NCBI GenBank assembly: GCA_903884105.1
Contig: CAISDJ010000106.1
Location: 1-64,000 of the forward strand
Reading direction: 5' to 3'
DNA from: an uncultured Pseudomonadota bacterium
Lineage (GTDB): Bacteria; Pseudomonadota; Gammaproteobacteria; Steroidobacterales; Steroidobacteraceae
Length of the DNA: 64,000 nt
Part shown: one piece after another, positions 8,301-18,935 of the stretch
How positions within the stretch are numbered: position 1 is the stretch's first letter
Layout: each line of letters opens with the position of its first letter
Program-made: the position numbers and the translations under genes
Notes under the pieces: generated by a model
The model's input: only the letters and a program-made list of their open reading frames with translations
What the model was told of the DNA's origin: nothing
The model's database searches: none

Positions 8301-8657
8301 ATGAAGCCTGAAGTCGATATGGCAGCCAGTCACATTTTCAAGGTCGTTTTCGCCAATCAGGGCAAGGTGTACGAGATCTACGCGCGCAAGGTGAGCCACG
8401 GATCGCTGTTCGGTTTCATCGAGGTCGAGGAGCTGATTTTCGGCGAGCGGTCCACCGTCGTCATCGACCCCGCCGAGGAGCGGATCCAGGCGGAATTTGC
8501 GGGGGTCAAGCGGACCTACCTGCCCATGCATTCGATCCTGAGGATCGATGAAGTTCCCAAGCAGGGGGTGAGCAAGATCAGTGTCGTCGAGGGGTCGAAT
8601 GTCACCCCGTTCCCGGTGCCGATCTACACGCCTGGTGGTTTGGTTCCCGGCAAGTAG
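8301..8657 (+). CDS. DUF1820 family protein
   Basis: A 118-residue soluble protein matching DUF1820 end to end (HIFKVVFANQGKVYEIYARK, GFIEVEELIFGERS, VIDPAEERIQAEFAGV, PMHSILRIDEV). The family is common in Gammaproteobacteria and has no known function. An in-frame ATG at 8319 gives MAASHIF, where family similarity begins, and is an equally plausible start. The gene is divergent from tagH. It ends about 90 bp before purL and may be read separately. Confidence 0.75.
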   Translation: MKPEVDMAASHIFKVVFANQGKVYEIYARKVSHGSLFGFIEVEELIFGERSTVVIDPAEERIQAEFAGVKRTYLPMHSILRIDEVPKQGVSKISVVEGSNVTPFPVPIYTPGGLVPGK

Positions 8658-8748
8658 CGGCTGGTGAGCGGCACCGCCGTTCGGTATCATTCCGGCCCCT
8701 TCGGCGGCAACGGCGATGGCCTTTTTGGGCCGCTCTAAGTATCTAAAA

Positions 8749-11700
8749 ATGCTGATTATTTCAGGTGCATCGGCGCTTTCGGGTTTCCGCCTCGACAAAC
8801 TGCTGGCCGCTGTATCGGCGCGCCACGGGGAAGTGACCGGCCTGACAGCCCGGTTTGTCCACTTTGCGAAGGTCGGCCAGCCGCTCGCACCAGCTGATCA
8901 GCGGGTCCTTGAGGCCTTGCTGACCTACGGTCCCCGTCCCCGCGGTGCCGCGACCGACCGGAGTCCTGCGGGACAGGGACTCATCCTCATTGTTCCCCGG
9001 CCTGGGACGATCTCCCCCTGGTCAAGCAAAGCCACCGACATTGCCCATGTTTGCGGTCTGGCCGGAGTCGAGCGCATCGAGCGGGGCATCGCCTACGAGG
9101 TGGGCGGGGTCTCGGACATGGCGGCGCTACGCTCCCTCGCCCCTCTCCTGCACGACCGGATGACGGAAGCCGCGCTGTTTGCGCTTGAGGGAGCGGATTG
9201 CCTGTTCGCAGCCACGGAGCCTGCACGGTTGCGACGGGTTCCGGTACTCGCCCGCGGGCGAGCCGCGCTGAACGAGGCCAATGCGACGCTCGGGCTCGCG
9301 CTTTCACCGGATGAAATCGAATACCTTGGCGAAAGCTTCGGCCGCCTCGGGCGTGACCCGACGGACGTCGAGCTGATGATGTTTGCACAAGCGAACTCCG
9401 AGCACTGCCGCCACAAGATCTTCAACGCAGACTGGGTGATCGACGGCGAGCCGCAGCCCAAGTCGCTGTTCGCGATGATCCGCAACACACACGAAAAGAA
9501 CAGCCGCGGGGTGCTCTCCGCCTATCGCGACAACGCCGCAGTGATCGAGGGCGCCATCGGTCGTCGCTGGTTCCCCGACCCGAAGACCGGCGAATACGGC
9601 TATCACGACGAACCGATCGATATCCTGATCAAGGTCGAGACCCACAACCATCCCACCGCCATCTCGCCATTTCCTGGCGCAGCAACGGGTTCGGGCGGCG
9701 AGATCCGCGACGAAGGCGCCACGGGACGCGGTGGCAAGCCGAAGGCGGGCCTGGCCGGCTTCTCGGTTTCCAACTTGAGGATTCCGGGGTTCGAGCAACC
9801 GTGGGAGCAGGACAACGGCAAGCCGGGGCGCATCGCTTCCGCGCTCGACATCATGATCGACGGCCCACTCGGTGCCGCTGCCTTCAACAACGAGTTCGGT
9901 CGTCCGAACATCCTCGGCTATTTCCGCACCTACGAGCAACGCGTGCCGGTCGCGGGCCGCGCGGAGCTGAAGGGTTACCACAAGCCGATCATGATTGCGG
10001 GCGGGCTCGGCAACATCCGGCGATTCCATGTCGAGAAGTCGGAAGTCACGCCCGGCTCGAAGCTCGTGGTGCTCGGCGGTCCGGCCATGTTGATCGGTTT
10101 GGGCGGTGGCGCTGCGTCGTCGGTCGGCAGCGGTGCCAGCACTGAGCACCTCGATTTCGCGTCGGTGCAGCGCGGGAATCCGGAGATCCAGCGTCGCGCA
10201 CAGGAAGTTATCGATCGCTGCTGGGCACTTGGGTCTGACAACCCGATCGAGCTAGTACACGACGTCGGTGCGGGCGGCTTGTCGAATGCGTTGCCCGAGT
10301 CCATTGCCCACAGCCACCGCGGTGGACGCATTGATCTGCGGACGATTCCGTCCGTCGAACCGGGCATGTCGCCGCTCGAGATCTGGTGCAACGAGGCGCA
10401 GGAGCGCTATGTGCTCGTGATCCCGGCGAACCGCATCGAAGAGTTCGGTGCGCTCTGTGCACGCGAGCGATGCCCCTACGCTGTGGTGGGGGACATTACG
10501 GACGATGACTGGCTCAAGGTGGACGATCCGCTGCTCATCGAAACGCCTGTCGATGTGCCGCTCGACGTGATCCTCGGCAAGCCGCCCAAGATGCTTCGCG
10601 ATGTGAAGCGAGTCCCCACGCGGGGTGATGGTTTCGCGACGGCACAGATTGATGTCCGCGACGCCGTCTTGCGCCTGTTGAAGTTGCCGGCCGTGGCAGA
10701 CAAGACGTTCCTGATCACGATCGGAGATCGCAGCGTGGGCGGCATGATCAGCCGCGACCAGATGGTGGGTCCGTGGCAGGTTCCCGTCGCGGACGTCGCG
10801 GTGACGGTCAGCGACTACGTGTCGGTGACGGGTGAAGCGATGTCGATGGGTGAGCGGTCGCCGCTTGCGATCCTCGACGGGCCTGCCTCTGGTCGCATGG
10901 CCGTGGGGGAAGCCATCACCAACATTGCAGCTGCTGACATTGCAGCCCTCGATCAGGTGCGCCTGTCCGCGAACTGGATGGCTGCGTGCGGCGAACCCGG
11001 GGAGGATGCGGACCTGCATGCCACGGTGAAGGCCGTGGGCGAGGAGTTTTGCCCGGCATTGGGGATCACGATTCCCGTCGGCAAGGATTCGCTGTCGATG
11101 AAGACCGTGTGGGATCAGGGCGGCAAGATGCAGCGGATGCTGGCGCCGCTGTCACTCGTGATCTCGGCATTCGCACCGGTGCGTGATGTGCGCCGCACGT
11201 TGACGCCACAGCTGCGCATGGATCAGGGCGCGACGGCGCTGGTTCTGATCGACCTGGGGCAAGGCCGCAATCGCATCGGCGGGTCTTGCCTCGCGCAGGT
11301 GTACGGCCGCGTGGGCGACGTTGTGCCTGATTGCGAGGATCCGGCGGTGCTCTCCCGATTCTTCGCCGCCATGGTCGAGATCAAGGACCAGGCGCTGGCG
11401 CTCGCGTATCACGATCGCTCCGACGGCGGCCTCGTCGTGACCCTGCTCGAAATGGCATTTGCCGGTCACTGCGGCCTCGATGTCGACCTGTTGAATCTCG
11501 GGAGTGACCGGGCCGCGGTGCTGTGCAGTGAGGAGTTGGGTGCGGTTCTGCAAGTGCGGCTGGCCGACATCGACCGCATCATGCAGCTTCTGTCGCGCCA
11601 TGGATTGCGTCGAGCAAGCCATGTCATCGGCCAGGTCACTACTGATGACCGCGTGCGCATTGCCGTTGAGAGTGGAGTCGCGCTGGATGCGACCCGCAGC

Positions 11701-12648
11701 GAGCTGCACCGGACGTGGTCCGAGACGAGCTATCGCATGCAGGCGCTACGCGACAATCCTGACTGTGCCCGCGAGCAGTTTGAAACGGCGATCGACGGCA
11801 ACGATCCTGGCCTGTCCGTGCGGCTCTCTTTCGAACCTGGCGTCGATGTCGCGGCGCCGTTCATTGCCGGCGGCGTCAGGCCGCGCGTTGCGATCCTGCG
11901 TGAGCAGGGCGTCAACAGCCAGTCTGAAATGGCAGCCGCCTTCGATCGGGCCGGATTCGCCACCGTGGACGTGCACATGACGGACCTGCTGACAGGCAAG
12001 GTGGCCCTGACGGGCTTCAAGGGTCTGGTTGCTTGCGGTGGCTTCTCCTACGGCGACGTTCTGGGCGCGGGCGAAGGGTGGGCCAAGTCCATCCTGTTCC
12101 ACGCGGCAACGCGTGCGGAGTTCGAGCGTTTCTTTGCTCGCCCCGATACGTTCGCGCTCGGCGTGTGCAATGGCTGCCAGATGTTCGCGGCACTCAAGGA
12201 GATCATTCCGGGTGCAGCCCACTGGCCACGCTTCGTCCGCAATCGGTCAGAACAGTTCGAAGGCCGGTTCAGCCTGGTCGAGGTGGTCGACTCACCTTCG
12301 ATTTTCTTCCGCGACATGGCGGGCTCGCGCCTGCCGATTGCGGTGGCTCATGGTGAAGGCTATGCGGAGTTCGGCGAGGGTGACCTGTCGCGTTGTGTGG
12401 GCAGCAAGCTGGTTGCCATGCGCTTCATCGACAACTCGGGGGCCGTGACCGAGCGTTACCCTGCGAATCCCAACGGGTCGCCAGCAGGCATCACTGCATT
12501 GACCACCGCGGACGGCCGGTTCACTGCGTTGATGCCGCATCCGGAACGCGTGTTCCGGACAGTGCAGAATTCGTGGCATCCGGAGAACTGGAAGGAAGAC
12601 GGTGGCTGGATGCGGATGTTCCGCAATGCCCGCGCATGGGTCGGCTGA
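8749..12648 (+). CDS. purL: Phosphoribosylformylglycinamidine synthase
   Basis: The large single-chain PurL (1299 residues) makes formylglycinamidine ribonucleotide from FGAR, ATP and glutamine in purine synthesis. The order is N-terminal PurS-like part, two AIRS-type ATP-binding halves ([20 protein letters not shown] near 300; GKDSLSMKT near 780) and a C-terminal class I glutamine amidotransferase. The nucleophile Cys is at about residue 1140 (GVCNGCQMF), with MPHPERVF near the end. I chose the ATG at 8749 ([19 protein letters not shown]) because homologues begin here; 8716 is an in-frame alternative. It ends exactly where the convergent minus-strand gene ends. Confidence 0.96.
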   Translation: MLIISGASALSGFRLDKLLAAVSARHGEVTGLTARFVHFAKVGQPLAPADQRVLEALLTYGPRPRGAATDRSPAGQGLILIVPRPGTISPWSSKATDIAHVCGLAGVERIERGIAYEVGGVSDMAALRSLAPLLHDRMTEAALFALEGADCLFAATEPARLRRVPVLARGRAALNEANATLGLALSPDEIEYLGESFGRLGRDPTDVELMMFAQANSEHCRHKIFNADWVIDGEPQPKSLFAMIRNTHEKNSRGVLSAYRDNAAVIEGAIGRRWFPDPKTGEYGYHDEPIDILIKVETHNHPTAISPFPGAATGSGGEIRDEGATGRGGKPKAGLAGFSVSNLRIPGFEQPWEQDNGKPGRIASALDIMIDGPLGAAAFNNEFGRPNILGYFRTYEQRVPVAGRAELKGYHKPIMIAGGLGNIRRFHVEKSEVTPGSKLVVLGGPAMLIGLGGGAASSVGSGASTEHLDFASVQRGNPEIQRRAQEVIDRCWALGSDNPIELVHDVGAGGLSNALPESIAHSHRGGRIDLRTIPSVEPGMSPLEIWCNEAQERYVLVIPANRIEEFGALCARERCPYAVVGDITDDDWLKVDDPLLIETPVDVPLDVILGKPPKMLRDVKRVPTRGDGFATAQIDVRDAVLRLLKLPAVADKTFLITIGDRSVGGMISRDQMVGPWQVPVADVAVTVSDYVSVTGEAMSMGERSPLAILDGPASGRMAVGEAITNIAAADIAALDQVRLSANWMAACGEPGEDADLHATVKAVGEEFCPALGITIPVGKDSLSMKTVWDQGGKMQRMLAPLSLVISAFAPVRDVRRTLTPQLRMDQGATALVLIDLGQGRNRIGGSCLAQVYGRVGDVVPDCEDPAVLSRFFAAMVEIKDQALALAYHDRSDGGLVVTLLEMAFAGHCGLDVDLLNLGSDRAAVLCSEELGAVLQVRLADIDRIMQLLSRHGLRRASHVIGQVTTDDRVRIAVESGVALDATRSELHRTWSETSYRMQALRDNPDCAREQFETAIDGNDPGLSVRLSFEPGVDVAAPFIAGGVRPRVAILREQGVNSQSEMAAAFDRAGFATVDVHMTDLLTGKVALTGFKGLVACGGFSYGDVLGAGEGWAKSILFHAATRAEFERFFARPDTFALGVCNGCQMFAALKEIIPGAAHWPRFVRNRSEQFEGRFSLVEVVDSPSIFFRDMAGSRLPIAVAHGEGYAEFGEGDLSRCVGSKLVAMRFIDNSGAVTERYPANPNGSPAGITALTTADGRFTALMPHPERVFRTVQNSWHPENWKEDGGWMRMFRNARAWVG

Positions 12649-13362
12649 TCAGGAAGACGCCTTCAGGAAGGGCGTGACTTTCGATGACTGGCTCTCCTCG
12701 GCGAAGAAGCGCCTGACCATCATCGCCTGCTGCAGCTTGCCGCGCCGGATATAGGACTGGTACAGCAGGTCCTTCATCACTTCGAGCAGGATGCCGGCGT
12801 GCTCGCCGCCCACGGTGGGCAAGCCTGGATAGCCGTCCGCATCGTTGTCGAACAGGATCTTCTTCAGCAGCGTGTAAGTGTCGGTGTCGAGCTCCGCCAT
12901 GGTGCGGATATCCGCGACCATGTCGAAGATACGCAGCTTGCCGTTCTCGCCGAGGTCACGGAATACCGACTGCGCCGTGCGCCGACACATCGAGGCGAAC
13001 GCGTTGAATGCACCGTGCGCGTAGCAGCTGAGCGCCTCCTTGAACAGCAGCTCGCTTTCCTCGGGCAGATACGTGTAGGTGAACTTCTCGCGCGGGCGTT
13101 CGAGTTCGAGGTAGTTCGGGGCGAGCTCCACGCGCGCCGCGGCGTAGATCTTGACCGGGAACTTGAGGAATACCGGCGCGTTGCACGAGTCGCAGCGGTA
13201 CACGATGCCGACGTGATTGGGCTTGTGGGCCGACAGCTGGGCGAACTGGGGAAGAGATACGGCTGTCATGTGCGACAGCACCTGACAGTGCGGGCAGACG
13301 AGCGCAAAGCTCGCTTCCTGATCGTGGTGCAACCGGCTGTTCGAGTCGATGTGGATCGACAT
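12649..13362 (-). CDS. Unknown protein with N-terminal zinc ribbon, DUF4145-like
   Basis: This 237-residue soluble protein has two CxxC pairs (CPHC near residue 23 and CDSC near 57), which fit a zinc ribbon. A helical region follows with EALSCYAHGAFNAFASMCRR, a pattern seen in DUF4145-like domains of uncertain function. The ATG at 13362 has AAGGA 10 bp upstream and is preferred to an in-frame TTG at 13383. It is convergent with purL, with stop codons adjacent. I do not recognise its role. Confidence 0.6.
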   Translation of the reverse strand: MSIHIDSNSRLHHDQEASFALVCPHCQVLSHMTAVSLPQFAQLSAHKPNHVGIVYRCDSCNAPVFLKFPVKIYAAARVELAPNYLELERPREKFTYTYLPEESELLFKEALSCYAHGAFNAFASMCRRTAQSVFRDLGENGKLRIFDMVADIRTMAELDTDTYTLLKKILFDNDADGYPGLPTVGGEHAGILLEVMKDLLYQSYIRRGKLQQAMMVRRFFAEESQSSKVTPFLKASS

Positions 13363-13548
13363 GGGCGGAATTTCCTTGACCAACCCTGCTCAGGCTGCGA
13401 GTGGACGCAGCCACAGTCTAGCGAATACCTGCCGCACTGCACAGGTACTCGTCATCCGGGGCGATGCTGCCTGATCGCTCATATCGGGCGTTGTCGGTCG
13501 TACAACGCCTCGTGCAGCGCTCAATGCGGCCGCTCCAGGGCAATCGGG

Positions 13549-14208
13549 TCAGGGTGCCTTCCAGGCCGCCACTGCCTGTGACGCTGCATCGTTGATCGGC
13601 CGGGCCAGCAGTCCGGATTGGCTCAGCGTGACTTGAAATCGGGCGCCGTTGGCCATCGGCAAGTAGGTGGCGCTGCCGTACAGCGCGTCGACGAATGGCA
13701 CCCACTTCGAGCCGTTGGTGGCGAGCCTCCACACGTCGACGCCCGGATTGTCCGCGAGCGGATAGACACTGCGTGGCGCGGTGCGTTCCTGCTCAATATC
13801 GCGATAGCGGCCGCTGAAGCGCTCCAGGCGGTATTGCGCGTTCAGCCCGAGCACATTTGCCCAGCTGCGCCACTTGAGGATGCGGGCATCCATCTGCCAC
13901 TCATCGCCGTTGACCTGCAGAATCTGCAGGCTACCCGACGGGATCTGCGTGACGATTGCCTGGAAGACCTGTGGTCCGCGCGCTTCGAACACGAGTTCGG
14001 CCACCGGCTGCTCGTTGGTCAGCCGGCTGTAGGTCCTGAGGTTCAGCGAGACGATGAAGAAGCCGCCCGCTACCGCGATGAACAGAAGGCCAAACAGCGC
14101 AGTGCCGCCAGCCGCTCCGTACCGCGCCTTGCGCAGCCGTTGCACCGCCAGGATAAGGAGGATGAGACCGAAGCCCGCAAGTGTAGCTGCAATGGCATCG
14201 GTATCCAT
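13549..14208 (-). CDS. Unknown two-helix membrane protein
   Basis: The 219-residue product has two transmembrane helices (about 8-24 and 35-55), followed by a soluble, probably periplasmic, domain of some 160 residues rich in beta-type segments (ELVFEARGPQVFQAIV, DEWQMDARILKW). Proteins like this are often loosely labelled multidrug transporter, but nothing in the sequence supports transport. It lies 8 bp downstream of ettA on the same strand, so it is probably co-transcribed with it. Confidence 0.6.
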   Translation of the reverse strand: MDTDAIAATLAGFGLILLILAVQRLRKARYGAAGGTALFGLLFIAVAGGFFIVSLNLRTYSRLTNEQPVAELVFEARGPQVFQAIVTQIPSGSLQILQVNGDEWQMDARILKWRSWANVLGLNAQYRLERFSGRYRDIEQERTAPRSVYPLADNPGVDVWRLATNGSKWVPFVDALYGSATYLPMANGARFQVTLSQSGLLARPINDAASQAVAAWKAP

Positions 14209-14216
14209 GATGCTTC

Positions 14217-15893
14217 CTAGGCGTTGATCTTCCGGTACTTGATGCGGTGGGGGCGGTCAGCGTCGTCACCCTTGCGCCGCTTGAAGTCATCGACGTACTC
14301 CGCGTGGTTCCCCTCGAACCAGACCACTTCGCTGTTGCCCTCGAAGGCGAGGATGTGCGTGGCGATACGGTCCAGGAACCAGCGATCGTGCGAGATCACG
14401 ACGGCGCAGCCCGGGAACGCGAGCAGGGCGTCTTCGAGTGCGCGCAGGGTTTCCACGTCGAGGTCGTTTGTCGGTTCGTCGAGCAGCAGCACGTTGCCGC
14501 CGCTCTTCAGCACCTTCGCGAGGTGCACGCGATTGCGCTCACCGCCCGACAGTTCGCCTATGAGCTGGCTCTGCTGGGTGCCGCGGAAGTTGAAATGGCC
14601 GACGTAGGCGCGCGACGGAATCTCGTAGTTGCCCACCTTGATGATGTCCTGGCTGTTCGAGATTTCCTGCCAGACGGTCTTCTTGTCGTCGAGCGACTGC
14701 CGCGACTGGTCGACGTACGCGAGCTGGACCGACGGTCCCATCCGCAGCTCGCCGGCATCCGGCTGCTCCTGTCCCGTCAGCATGCGGAACAGGGTCGTCT
14801 TGCCGGCGCCGTTCGGTCCGATGACGCCCACGATGCCGCCGGCCGGCAGGTTGAAACTCAGGTTGTCGAACAACAGCCGGTCGCCGAAGCCTTTCTTGAG
14901 GCCCGTGGCCTCGATCACCAGCTCGCCGAGGCGCGGCCCTGGCGGGATGTAGATTTCGTTGGTTTCGTTGCGCTTCTGGAATTCCTGTGACGCCAGCTCC
15001 TCGTAGCGTTGCAGGCGGGCCTTGCTCTTCGCCTGGCGGGCCTTCGGGTTCGACCGCACCCATTCGAGTTCGCGCGCGAGCATCTTGCGCAAGCCTTCCT
15101 GCTGCTTCTCTTCGGTGGCGAGACGCTTCTCCTTTTGCTCGAGCCAAGAGGAGTAATTGCCTTCCCACGGAATGCCGTGGCCGCGGTCGAGTTCCAGGAT
15201 CCAGCCGGCGACGTTGTCGAGGAAGTAGCGGTCGTGGGTGACGGCGACGACCGTGCCCGGATAGCTTTCGAGGAAACGCTCGAGCCATGCGACGGATTCC
15301 GCGTCAAGGTGGTTGGTCGGTTCGTCGAGCAGCAGCATGTCGGGTTCCGACAGCAGCAGACGACACAGCGCAACGCGACGGCGCTCGCCGCCCGAGATCT
15401 TGGTGACGTCCGCATCCCAAGGCGGCAGGCGCAGCGCGTCGCCCGCAACGTCGAGCTTGCGTTCCAGCTCCCAGCCGCCCTTGGCGTCGATCGCATCCTG
15501 CAGCTTGGCCTGCTCTTCGAGCAGCTTGTTCATGGCGTCGTCGGCGAGATCGGGGTCTGCAAACTTGTCGCTCACGGCATTGAAGCGGTCGATCAGCGAC
15601 TGGATTTCCGCAACGCCTTCAAGCACGTTGCCGCGCACATCCTTGGCGGGATCGAGGGCAGGCTCCTGCGACAGATAGCCGATCCGGATGCCGGGTTGCG
15701 GTCGGGCCTCCCCTTCGATTTCCTTGTCGATGCCGGCCATGATGCGCAGCAGGGTCGACTTGCCCGAGCCGTTCAGGCCGAGGACGCCGATCTTCGCGCC
15801 GGGGAAGAACGACAACGAGATGTCGCGCAGGATGGTCCGCTTCGGCGGCACTACCTTGCCAACCCGGTTCATGGTGAAAATGAATTGAGCCAT
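14217..15893 (-). CDS. ettA: Energy-dependent translational throttle protein EttA (ABC-F)
   Basis: The 558-residue ABC-F ATPase binds the ribosomal E site and gates the first peptide bond according to energy state. Two nucleotide-binding domains are present: Walker A GLNGSGKS and GPNGAGKTT, signatures [12 protein letters not shown] and [12 protein letters not shown], and Walker [12 protein letters not shown] and [11 protein letters not shown]. The linker between them contains the [19 protein letters not shown] arm typical of EttA. Length and start (MAQFIFTM) match the family. There are no transmembrane segments, which separates it from ABC transporters. Confidence 0.95.
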   Translation of the reverse strand: MAQFIFTMNRVGKVVPPKRTILRDISLSFFPGAKIGVLGLNGSGKSTLLRIMAGIDKEIEGEARPQPGIRIGYLSQEPALDPAKDVRGNVLEGVAEIQSLIDRFNAVSDKFADPDLADDAMNKLLEEQAKLQDAIDAKGGWELERKLDVAGDALRLPPWDADVTKISGGERRRVALCRLLLSEPDMLLLDEPTNHLDAESVAWLERFLESYPGTVVAVTHDRYFLDNVAGWILELDRGHGIPWEGNYSSWLEQKEKRLATEEKQQEGLRKMLARELEWVRSNPKARQAKSKARLQRYEELASQEFQKRNETNEIYIPPGPRLGELVIEATGLKKGFGDRLLFDNLSFNLPAGGIVGVIGPNGAGKTTLFRMLTGQEQPDAGELRMGPSVQLAYVDQSRQSLDDKKTVWQEISNSQDIIKVGNYEIPSRAYVGHFNFRGTQQSQLIGELSGGERNRVHLAKVLKSGGNVLLLDEPTNDLDVETLRALEDALLAFPGCAVVISHDRWFLDRIATHILAFEGNSEVVWFEGNHAEYVDDFKRRKGDDADRPHRIKYRKINA

Positions 15894-16022
15894 GTCGCGA
15901 CCTTGAGAGCTGTCGAAAAGGGGGGCGATGATACATCAGGACCCGCTGGTCCAAGGGCTGGCTTCGGGTGCCCCGCCAAGCCTGTGCTACGCTGCCCTTA
16001 ACCTGAGCTTCCGGATTCCCGA

Positions 16023-16985
16023 TTGTCCACGACACAGATTCCGAGCGTCCTGGTGGTTGCCGGTGAGGAGATCGCCCGGTATGGCTTTCCCGAGGGGCAT
16101 CCGTTCGGTCCCGACCGGCATGGCGTCTTCATCGGGGAAATGCGCAATACCGGTTTGCACGAGCGCGTCCGCTGGGCTGCTCCGCGCAGCGCGACGACCG
16201 CGGAGCTTGAGGCCTTTCATGATCCCGAATACGTGGAGTTCGTGAGGCAACGCGCAGCCGCAGGCACGGGCTTTCTCGACAGCGGCGACACTCCAGCCTG
16301 GAAGGGTTTATTCGAGGCAGCAAGCCACGTTGTCGGGGCGACGCTCCTGGCAGTCGATGAGGTCATGGCGGGCCGGGCAAGACGCGCCTTCGTACCGATT
16401 GCCGGGTTGCATCACGCCACTCGCAGCAAGGCGGCGGGCTTCTGCGTATTTAACGACTGCGGCGTGGCCATCGAGCTGCTGCATCGCCAATACGGCCTCG
16501 GCAAAATTGCCTACGTCGACATTGATGCCCACCACGGGGACGGCGTGTTCTACGGATTCGAATCCGATCCCTGGCTGCTTTTTGCCGATACCCACGAGGA
16601 CGGCCGTTATCTCTATCCAGGGACGGGTTCAGCGCAGGAGTCGGGCAGGGGTGACGCGAAGGGTACCAAGCTCAATATTCCGCTGGCGCCGGGTGCGGGC
16701 GATGCAGAGTTCCTTGGGGCCTGGGAGCAGATCGAAGCCTATTTGCGGGCGGGCAAGCCGGAATTCATCCTGTTCCAGTGTGGCGCCGACAGCATCGAGG
16801 GCGATCCGCTCACGCATTTGCGGCTGAGTCCGGCGGCCCATTCGCATGCGGCCGGGCGCCTGTGCGCAATGGCTGACGAGCTCGGGCACGGCAGGGTCGT
16901 GGCAACCGGAGGAGGGGGTTACAACCGCGATAACGTCGCCCGAACCTGGACGAGTGTCGTCAAGGCGCTTGTTGCCGCTTCCTGA
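16023..16985 (+). CDS. Histone deacetylase-family (AcuC-like) deacetylase
   Basis: This 320-residue enzyme belongs to the arginase/deacetylase fold. The zinc and charge-relay motifs are visible: GLHHATRSKAAGFCVFND, AYVDIDAHHGDGV and QCGADSIEGDPL, with a Gly-rich GGGGYNRDN near the end. In bacteria such proteins act on acetyl-lysine, acetylpolyamines or acetoin-linked targets; the exact substrate cannot be read here. The best frame begins with TTG at 16023, directly upstream of the first conserved strand, so the start is tentative. It is divergent from ettA and lies upstream of glyA. Confidence 0.83.
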   Translation: MSTTQIPSVLVVAGEEIARYGFPEGHPFGPDRHGVFIGEMRNTGLHERVRWAAPRSATTAELEAFHDPEYVEFVRQRAAAGTGFLDSGDTPAWKGLFEAASHVVGATLLAVDEVMAGRARRAFVPIAGLHHATRSKAAGFCVFNDCGVAIELLHRQYGLGKIAYVDIDAHHGDGVFYGFESDPWLLFADTHEDGRYLYPGTGSAQESGRGDAKGTKLNIPLAPGAGDAEFLGAWEQIEAYLRAGKPEFILFQCGADSIEGDPLTHLRLSPAAHSHAAGRLCAMADELGHGRVVATGGGGYNRDNVARTWTSVVKALVAAS

Positions 16986-17133
16986 GCAAACCCTTTGATT
17001 CCAATCGGGTAAGTCCGCCTGCCGCCAGGCGGGTACCGAGCGCGTGGCCAATGCTGCTCGGCAGTACGTGCCGGCGCTGACCGAACTCCCTTTCCTGTAG
17101 AATCCTCGCTCCTCTTTTCGGAGACTTCCCCGC

Positions 17134-18393
17134 ATGTTCGCAGCAGATATGCAGATCGCCGGTTTCGATCCTGAGCTCAAGGCGGCGCTCGATGCCGAAT
17201 ACCGCCGTCAGGAAGAACACATTGAGCTGATCGCTTCCGAAAACTACGCGAGCCCGAGGGTGCTCGAGGCGCAGGGTTCGGTGCTGACGAACAAGTACGC
17301 GGAGGGGTATCCGGGCAAGCGTTACTACGGCGGTTGCGAACATGTCGACGTCGCCGAGACGCTGGCGATCGAGCGTGCCAAGAAGCTGTTCGGTGCCGCG
17401 TATGCCAATGTGCAGCCGCATTCGGGCTCGCAGGCCAATGCTGCCGCGTACCTCGCGCTGATCAACCCGGGAGACGCGATCCTGGGCATGAGCCTTGATC
17501 ACGGCGGGCACCTCACGCACGGCGCGAAGGTGAATTTCTCGGGACGCATCTTCAAGGCCCAGCAGTACGGCCTGGATCCTGCTACCGGCGAGATTGATTA
17601 CCAGCAGGTCGAGCGGCTGGCGCGTGAATATCGGCCCCGGCTCATCATCGCAGGCTTCTCGGCCTACTCCCGCGTCATTGACTGGGAGCGCTTTCGCCGG
17701 ATCGCAGACAGCGTCGATGCCTACTTCCTCGTGGACATGGCGCACGTCGCCGGCCTCGTCGCTGCGGGCGTCTACCCGAATCCCGTGCCCTGGGCGGACG
17801 TCGTGACCTCGACGACGCACAAGACGCTGCGCGGACCGCGTGGTGGGCTGATCCTGGCGAAGCGCAACGAGGACATCGAAAAGAAGCTCAACTCGCTGGT
17901 GTTCCCCGGCACGCAGGGTGGTCCGCTGATGCATGTCATCGCGGGCAAGGCCGTAGCCTTCCTGGAAGCCCTGCAACCGGAGTTCAAGGCGTACCAGGAG
18001 CTGATTGTGCAGAATGCACGCGCGATGGCGCAGACGCTGCAGTCCCGCGGCTACAAGATCGTTTCCGGCGGCACCGACAACCACCTGTTCCTCGTCGACC
18101 TGATCGGCCGTGAGCTGACGGGCAAGGAAGCGGACGCGGCGCTTGGGCGTGCGAACATCACCGTCAACAAGAACTCGGTACCCAACGATCCACGGTCACC
18201 CTTTGTTACCAGTGGCCTGCGTCTCGGTACGCCGGCCGTGACGACGCGCGGCATGCGCGAGCGGGAAGTGACTGACCTCGCCAACTGGATTGCCGACGTG
18301 CTCGACAAGCCCGAAGAGGCCGTTATCGCGCGCGTCAAGGCGCAGGTGCTGGAGCTGTGTGCCCGCTTCCCGGTTTACGGAAAGAAGCCGTAA
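17134..18393 (+). CDS. glyA: Serine hydroxymethyltransferase
   Basis: The 419-residue PLP enzyme interconverts serine plus tetrahydrofolate with glycine plus methylene-tetrahydrofolate, the main source of one-carbon units. The sequence is strongly conserved ([37 protein letters not shown], and [13 protein letters not shown] with the PLP lysine). The start at 17134 ([15 protein letters not shown]) matches the family; GGAGA lies 10-14 bp before it. A short GC hairpin at 17015-17032 separates it from the upstream gene. It begins a same-strand run with nrdR and the rib genes. Confidence 0.96.
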   Translation: MFAADMQIAGFDPELKAALDAEYRRQEEHIELIASENYASPRVLEAQGSVLTNKYAEGYPGKRYYGGCEHVDVAETLAIERAKKLFGAAYANVQPHSGSQANAAAYLALINPGDAILGMSLDHGGHLTHGAKVNFSGRIFKAQQYGLDPATGEIDYQQVERLAREYRPRLIIAGFSAYSRVIDWERFRRIADSVDAYFLVDMAHVAGLVAAGVYPNPVPWADVVTSTTHKTLRGPRGGLILAKRNEDIEKKLNSLVFPGTQGGPLMHVIAGKAVAFLEALQPEFKAYQELIVQNARAMAQTLQSRGYKIVSGGTDNHLFLVDLIGRELTGKEADAALGRANITVNKNSVPNDPRSPFVTSGLRLGTPAVTTRGMREREVTDLANWIADVLDKPEEAVIARVKAQVLELCARFPVYGKKP

Positions 18394-18423
18394 CCCGCCA
18401 AACTCACCCAGTCCGGTCTTTTT

Positions 18424-18933
18424 ATGCACTGCCCTTTCTGTAGTCATGAAGAGACGAAGGTGACCGACTCGCGGCTGGCGGGTGAGGGGCAGCAGATCCG
18501 TCGCCGCCGCGAATGTCTTGCGTGCGGCGAGCGATTCACGACCTTCGAGACCGCTGAACTCGTCATGCCGCGGATCGTGAAGGGCGATGCGACGCGGGAG
18601 CCCTTCGACGAAAACAAGCTGCGTCATGGCATGTCGAAGGCGCTCGAAAAGAGGCCGGTCTCGAGCGAGGCCATCGATGCAGCCGTGGTGCACATCTGCC
18701 ATCGGCTGCGGACCCTGGGCGAACGCGAGGTGCCCTCGCGGCTGATCGGCGAGTTCGTCATGGAAGAGCTGCGGCACCTCGACGAAGTGGCGTTCGTCCG
18801 CTTCGCCTCGGTGTACCGCAGCTTCCAGGATGTGGATGCCTTCCGTGAGGAGATCGAGAAGCTGCGCCTGCAACAGGGACGTGCCGGTGAGAACCAGCTG
18901 CCACTCTGGACTGGCGGCGTTCGCAAGAAGTAG
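18424..18933 (+). CDS. nrdR: Transcriptional repressor NrdR
   Basis: This 169-residue nucleotide-sensing repressor of ribonucleotide reductase genes has an N-terminal zinc ribbon ([17 protein letters not shown], then [16 protein letters not shown]) and an ATP-cone domain ([20 protein letters not shown]). Length is slightly above the usual 150 or so owing to a C-terminal extension. It lies 30 bp after glyA and 2 bp before ribD, the classical gammaproteobacterial order. NrdR binding sites would be near nrd operons, none of which is in this window. Confidence 0.95.
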   Translation: MHCPFCSHEETKVTDSRLAGEGQQIRRRRECLACGERFTTFETAELVMPRIVKGDATREPFDENKLRHGMSKALEKRPVSSEAIDAAVVHICHRLRTLGEREVPSRLIGEFVMEELRHLDEVAFVRFASVYRSFQDVDAFREEIEKLRLQQGRAGENQLPLWTGGVRKK

Positions 18934-18935
18934 CG

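Noticed and set aside
17015-17032. Possible glycine riboswitch or terminator before glyA
   Set aside because: Only a single 7-bp GC stem (CCGCCTG/CAGGCGG) is visible; no riboswitch core and no T-run.
18394-18423. FMN riboswitch in front of the riboflavin genes
   Set aside because: Gaps before nrdR, ribD, ribE, ribB and ribH are all far too short for an RFN element.
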